The translations under genes and the position numbers were made by a program. Shown piece by piece: positions 59,007 through 64,000 of a DNA stretch of 64,000 nucleotides. Numbering within the stretch: the first letter of the stretch is position 1; each line of letters opens with the position of its first letter. The notes beneath the pieces are model-generated. The model was not told where the DNA came from. It made no database searches and saw only the letters and a program-made list of their open reading frames with translations. The stretch covers positions 4,340,001 to 4,404,000 of the forward strand of contig NC_089430.1 in the NCBI RefSeq assembly GCF_026210795.1, read 5' to 3'. The stretch is from Rhizophagus irregularis. Taxonomy: Eukaryota > Glomeromycota > Glomeromycetes > Glomerales > Glomeraceae.

Positions 59007-59305
59007 TAGGACCCCGGATATCTCCAAAACAGGTTATAAGTCACACTTTCGGCAGATTGGCCAATTTTTCAGGGGCTCAAAAAATCGTTTTTTGTAAATA
59101 TCTCGGCATCCAGTGGTCCAATTTTGATGTACATTTTTTTAAATTGTAGAGCTAAATGAGGGCTACAAAATAAAAAAAAGTTCATTAAAATTGAATTACT
59201 AGATGCTGAGATATTTACAAAAAACGATTTTTTGAGTTTCAGCAAAAAGGGGTGTTTTTGGCCAAAAGTCCATTATGACCTTTATATTAGATATCCGGGG
59301 TCCTA
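59007..59305. mobile_element. MITE with TTA target duplication (299 bp)
   Basis: It starts TAGGACCCCGGATATCT and ends AGATATCCGGGGTCCTA, and both flanks are TTA (59004-59006, 59306-59308). Inner inverted repeats around AAAAAACGATTTTTTG extend the palindrome. The TWA target and size fit PIF/Harbinger-type MITEs. It is absent from the corresponding place in the left arm (about 38575). Confidence 0.8.
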
Positions 59306-59439
59306 TTATTATTATATATACCCAAAATTGAGGGTAACCTCTGCTGATCTTTTTATATGAAAAATTAAGAAACCCGCTCAAAAATTCAGGGCAAAATTTG
59401 ATAATCAGAAAATAATTAGATCAGCAAGCGACATTGCAG

Positions 59440-60580
59440 CAGTAATAATCGTTTTATTTATGCGGACAGCCAGGGCAAATAGTAAGGAATTGCGCTGACC
59501 AAAATAACAACAATACGACATCAGTTGCGTACAATAACGACCCTATAAAAAAAGAAAATTCAGAATTTGTCCTAAAAAGTATGAAAAATGTCTGGAAAAT
59601 TTCCGTGCATCCAGAAAACATTCGGAAACGGTCACGTTTTGGAATATTTTCCGGATGCTCGATTCTGGACAAATTCTGGACAAATTCTGGAGTGTCAAGA
59701 AAATGTCTGGAATTTGTGTGTCCGGAAAGTGTTCCAAAACGTGATCGTTTCCGAATGTTTTCTGGACGCACGGAAATTTTCTGGACATTTTTCCATACTT
59801 TTCAGGACAGATTCCGAATTTTCTTTTTTTATAGGGCGAAGGTAGATCAAACCCTCAAAAAATCAAAATTTTCTTCAAAATATATTATGAATTAATATCT
59901 TAATGTGTCAAAAAATATAATTGCGTAATATGGAAAGGTTGGGTTCGTCTGTAAGGTAGTAGATAGGGGAGCCAGTAGTTCTTTTTAAATATTAATTTTT
60001 GTATCAATGGTTTTTACACTATTTACTTTTATATTTTAATAAATTGAAATAACAAGCGAAGGTAGATCCAACCCTTAAACAATCAAAATTTTCTTTCAAA
60101 TATATTATAGAATTAATATCTTAATGTATCAAAAAATATATTGCGCAATATGGAAAGGTTGGGTTCGTCTGTCTGGACCAGTAGTTCTTAAGTTCTATTT
60201 TTGTATCAGTGGTTTTTTAACTGTTTACATTTATATTTTAATAATTGACTTACAATTTTAGCAGCCAGGACACATAGTAAGGAATTGCTCTGACCGAAAT
60301 AACAACAATACGACATCAGTTACATACAGTATAATAGCGAAGGTAGATCCAACCCTCAAACAATCAAAATTTTCTTCCAAATATAATGTGGAATTAATAT
60401 CTTAATGTGTCAAAAAATATAATTCCGCAATATGGAAAGGTTGGGTTTGTCTGTCTGGGTACTAGTTTACTATAGTAGATAGGGAGCCAGTAGTTCTTTT
60501 TAAGTATTATTTTTAGTATTATTGGTTTTATACTGTTTACTTTTATATTTTAGTAAATTGACTTACAATTTTAGCTCAAA
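59440..60580 (+). repeat. Zinc-knuckle-exon array, right arm
   Basis: About three units, partly deleted, homologous to 35930-38520 in reverse. Plus-strand exons read QPGQIVRNCADQNNNNTT near 59465 and QPGHIVRNCSDRNNNNTTS near 60260; a third (near 60050) has lost the knuckle part. The first is interrupted by a MITE at 59541. Confidence 0.65.
59541..59836. mobile_element. MITE, CCCTATAAAAAAAG family (296 bp)
   Basis: It begins CCCTATAAAAAAAGAAAATT and ends AATTTTCTTTTTTTATAGGG, with CGA on both sides (59538-59540, 59837-59839). Homologous units at about 60340 have a single GCGAAGG at this place, an empty site. It is the same family as 39277-39542. The ORFs on both strands inside it are products of its palindromic GGAAA/TTTCC repeats. 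Confidence 0.85.
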
Positions 60581-60989
60581 AAAAAAAAATAATAATAATT
60601 ATACAATAATCATGTTTTGAAATGAAAAAAAAAATGTTCTAGTAAAACAATAAATTTTAAAATATCTTGTTTTAAATCACATGCCATCCCTACGAAATTT
60701 AGTTGATTTTTTACATATTTAAGTGCTCTTATTTTTTTGATTTTAATCAGTAAAACTTTTTCTACCCATTCAATAAAACATAATTTTTTGAATTTGATAC
60801 ACACTTTTTATCAATACACAAAAATATTCTCTGAATTTTTTTTGACACCAGTAATAACAAAGTAATATGTATGAAAACGATCAAAACGAAGTAAGTATTT
60901 AGTACTATTGTTGTGATCAACTCTATTTTCTGGAGGAAGTTAACCCTATACTTGCTGCTTTCTAGTTCGTAATCCCTCATAAAGAACCT
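60581..60989. other. 5' flank of the second copy of the unknown gene
   Basis: Inverse counterpart of 35470-35900, with several small indels. No supported gene. Confidence 0.45.
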
Positions 60990-62816
60990 ATGCATAAATA
61001 CTTTTCATCAGCTCCTTTCATGACCTGCACGTACATTGAGTTTCTGCACCAGCTCAATTTAGAACAGAAACTAAAGAGTATTCAACAGAGATCAATCGAT
61101 AGGTTTTACATGAAACTCCTGAATCCAATGAGTGAAGACCAAGAACTACCACAATTCGCTCAAGATCATGCAAAAAAGTTGTTGAAGGAAATGACTGTAA
61201 GTTATAATTTTCTCATTTATTTAGTATCCCTTTTGCGAAATGTAAATTAACTCAATATATCATGTCAGTCCAATGAAGTCATTGCATTTTGGGATTCAAT
61301 GGCAGAACATGAAAAATGTTCCACCTCTAAGGAACAACAAGTTCGAAGTAATGTCTCATTTGATGGTTCTGATGTCACTAGAGTGCAATGAGATGAAGAA
61401 TTATTGGATGTAACACCAACAAATAAGGTAATTGCACAACTTTAGCAGTGTTTTCCGCGCTTATTTGGTTAAAAAAAACTGACATATATTGCTTTTTTAA
61501 TTCAGTCCAGGTTAGATCATGAATCATCATACTCGCCACCTTTATCTGAAATGAAAAAATTACTTTCGCTAACAATTGATTTGGATGACAACAATGAAGA
61601 TGATGAAATTACAATTATAAGAAATGTTCCTCAATTATCTTTAAATAATAGTAATGACGGAAATGAGTTTGTTATAGAAGATTATAATGTATCAAAATTA
61701 TTTCAACAGTATCAAAATGAATCATATAAACTTGCTAATTCTGATGGTTTATATGTGGAGACAAATGTCCACAAAATTTTATCTTTGACTTCAATTCTTA
61801 TGCTTTCGCCAAATTCTCATTCTGAAATGATGATGAATATCTTTGGTTTAGACTTATTAGACAAAATAAGTGAAAATCTCAAACCAAATAAACAAGAATT
61901 TAATGCGGAATATGAAGCTAAATTTAGAAACATCATAAGACAGTCAAGTAATATCTCACGAGATAATGCTATTAACTCATTGCTAGGTCACTTAGCAGAA
62001 TCTGAAAGTAGACTTAAAGAAAACCTAGGATTTGTTATTTTAGATGGCTTAAAGTCTTTACCTAATCACAAATTAAAAAGTAAACCAAGTGAGATTACTC
62101 TCATTACTAATTATCTAGATTACATCATGAAAGGACTATTTCACCTTCCTGATAAGTATATAGTGGAATGGCCTAACACAGGTCTTAAGGAAACTAAAGC
62201 TAGAAAAATAGAAGGCAGAGCGAGGCAGCCTGATTTCTTAGTATCAGCAATCCACCAATTAGAAACGAGTGGAACGTTATTTATAGGTGAAGTAACCTCT
62301 CCTGCAGAGAAAGAAAACGTGCATAAGAACTGTAATGATTTAATCCGAATTGGAGTTTTTATGAAAGAATGCATTGATTCGGCCTTAGACAAAGGTGCAG
62401 ATATTAAAGTTCTAGGTTTTCAATGTATAGGTAAGATAAATTAAATAATTGTTGCTTTGCTCCTTCATGTAATCCTAAAATTTCATCATTGCTTTCTAGA
62501 ATATACAATTGATTTTTATGCAATAAAACTTAATGCTCCAGGGCTATATATTATGCATCATATTGGTCAAGCATCGATTCCTACTTCAGTAAAGACATTG
62601 TCACATTTTGTTGATGAAATAGATACTTTTCTGACAGTACGTAGTCTTTTACAAGAATCATTTGGTAATTTTAATAATAGATTACGCAACCCAAAAGAAC
62701 AAGCAAAAAAATTATCTTTTAAATGCGAGACCTTATCTACACCAAGTTTCAATCAACTTGTTAGTAAAACGCGTAATGTCAAAAGAAAATGTTCCTTCTG
62801 GTTCGGAAGGTTTTAG
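60990..62816 (+). pseudogene. Second copy of the four-exon unknown gene, probably broken
   Basis: Exons at 60990-61196, 61269-61427, 61506-62430 and 62500-62816 match the copy at 33605-35468 in all splice sites, and exons 1, 3 and 4 have identical lengths (207, 925, 317 nt). Exon 2 is 36 nt shorter, losing the basic QKKRRDEDD stretch, and contains an in-frame TGA at 61389-61391 where the other copy reads CAA-GAC. Exon 3 keeps RARQPDFLVSAIHQ and GTLFIGEVTSPAEKE. Translation could only restart in exon 3, so it is probably a pseudogene or encodes a truncated protein. Confidence 0.75.
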
Positions 62817-62845
62817 GAAATTACAATTGCTGTCACTGTATGTAT

Positions 62846-64000
62846 CTTCATTTTATTTTTATATTTTTGGGAGGTGAATATGTGAATTTCATGAATTTTT
62901 ATTAAAGAAATAATTTTTGAAAGTGGGTTTTTGGTGAATTTGGTGAATTTTCATTGGAAATAATTTTATTTTATGAAATCGGAAGAGGAAATTATTGTAT
63001 TTTGATAAAATATTTTCAAATATAATAAAAAAATCAGTATATTTCTTAAAACTTAAAAGATTTTATACATTTACGAAGTTGTAAAATGCTATTAAATAGG
63101 TGGTGAATAAGTGGTGAATAGGTGGTGAATAGGTGGTATTGTCATCAAAATTTAGCCGAAAAAATCAAATTAAGATATTTTTTTATGCATTAAATAATTA
63201 TTTGACGATGAATCTCAATTTTAATTTAATTTTATTTCTTTTTTTAAATCAATTTAACCTTAGTAAAAACTAATTACTAATTAAAAATATCATTTTGTAA
63301 AAATTAATAAGAAAACTAGATTTTACCCTATAAAAATCTGTATATGGAAATGTTATGTTTTATTCACATGTGACATACATTTTTATAAATTCCGTAACAA
63401 GTACAAATAAAATCTGTGCAACTTCACATGTCAAAACTATGTTTTAACTTGCGATACTGTGAAATTTTTGATTTATTTATATATTTACAAATTCATTACA
63501 AAATTAATTTGTATAAGTAGTTTATTGTTACATAGTCACAAAAAAAATCATCTTTTTTTATCTTAAAAGTTTTAAAAAAATTACATCCTCTGTTGAAAAA
63601 ATACATATATTGTTACCATATCTCAAAGAACTGAAATTCATTATAACAATCTATAGAAATAGAAAAAAAATATATTACTATAAATTAATATGAAAAAAAA
63701 ATTACCCAGAAAAATTAATTATAACGATCTATTGTTACAATAAATAAATAAGTAAATTATGTCAGTCTATTATTGAGCTTGATACAACCTAAAAAATATT
63801 ATTATTATTAATAGGAAAAAAGGCAGCATCGCAGCATCGATCCGATCACCGATTTAAACCTAAATGGTGAAAGAATGTATTTGGGAAAAAAAATTTGGTT
63901 TGAAAAAAAAGAAAAAAAAGCCAACCGGAAAAAAACCGAAAACAAAAAATAAAAATAAAAAAATTCAAAAAATAAAAACGAAAAAAAAAATTTGGGGGAG
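62846..64000. other. AT-rich flank with short repeats
   Basis: No gene. 63098-63137 holds about four units of (A)GGTGGTGAATA. 63380-63450 resembles the AAATCTGTGCAACTTCACATG repeat of 39546-40080. The last 120 bases are an A-rich low-complexity tract. Confidence 0.5.

Larger units (their letters stand above)
52970..62845. repeat. Right arm of the large inverted repeat
   Basis: Reverse complement of 33575-40080, expanded by a retroposon (54468-57176), a Tc1 element (57332-58651), two MITEs (59007-59305, 59541-59836) and a short insertion at about 53945-54150. Its zinc-knuckle array is shorter than that of the left arm, and its copy of the unknown gene is damaged. Confidence 0.8.

Noticed and set aside
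59454-59895. Overlapping ORFs on both strands
   Set aside because: Products of the palindromic MITE at 59541-59836.

Overview
The window looks like nuclear DNA of an arbuscular mycorrhizal fungus (Glomeromycotina, Rhizophagus-like). It is very AT-rich and its genes have short GT-AG introns. It carries the expanded families typical of those genomes: kinases with a W(T/M)SGN..ID..IQ lead-in to the N-lobe, BTB-BACK-TLDc proteins, Tc1/mariner, Helitron-type PIF1 helicase and non-LTR elements. This is inferred from family content, not from a marker gene. I found no rRNA, tRNA or CRISPR array.

Region 1 (1-32.5 kb) is the gene-bearing part. It holds three kinase genes: 55-3606 (+, cut by the window edge), 11851-16965 (+) and 27464-29098 (-). 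It also holds four BTB-BACK-TLDc paralogs (7381-8912 -, 21974-23470 -, 24621-26133 -, 31036-32518 +) and one BTB-TLDc relic. Two of the kinase genes have odd architecture. The first is preceded by at least six tandem copies of a symmetrical N-lobe exon, five without a glycine loop. The second has, upstream of its catalytic exons, a 2.4-kb ladder of 25 intron-like units separated by 23 exons of exactly 3 nt and one of 1 nt. Followed through, this ladder keeps one open frame from the start codon into a pseudokinase-kinase tandem. I regard it as the most novel structure in the window.

Region 2 (33.5-62.9 kb) is a nested mobile-element landscape organised as a large imperfect inverted repeat. The left arm is about 33.58-40.08 kb and the right arm about 52.97-62.85 kb. 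The outer part of each arm carries a copy of a four-exon gene of unknown function (547 aa on the left; broken by a nonsense codon on the right). Next to it is a tandem array of zinc-knuckle-exon units, about eight on the left and about three on the right. Inserted into this framework are an intact Tc1 element, two retroposons with 16-17 bp target duplications (one intact 688-codon ORF, one broken by five nonsense codons), a 5'-truncated LINE, a degenerate Helitron/PIF1 helicase and at least seven MITEs. Several of the MITEs have target duplications, or empty paralogous sites elsewhere in the window.

All gene models are by-eye splicing from consensus sites, frame continuity and paralog comparison. 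No expression data or database search was available.
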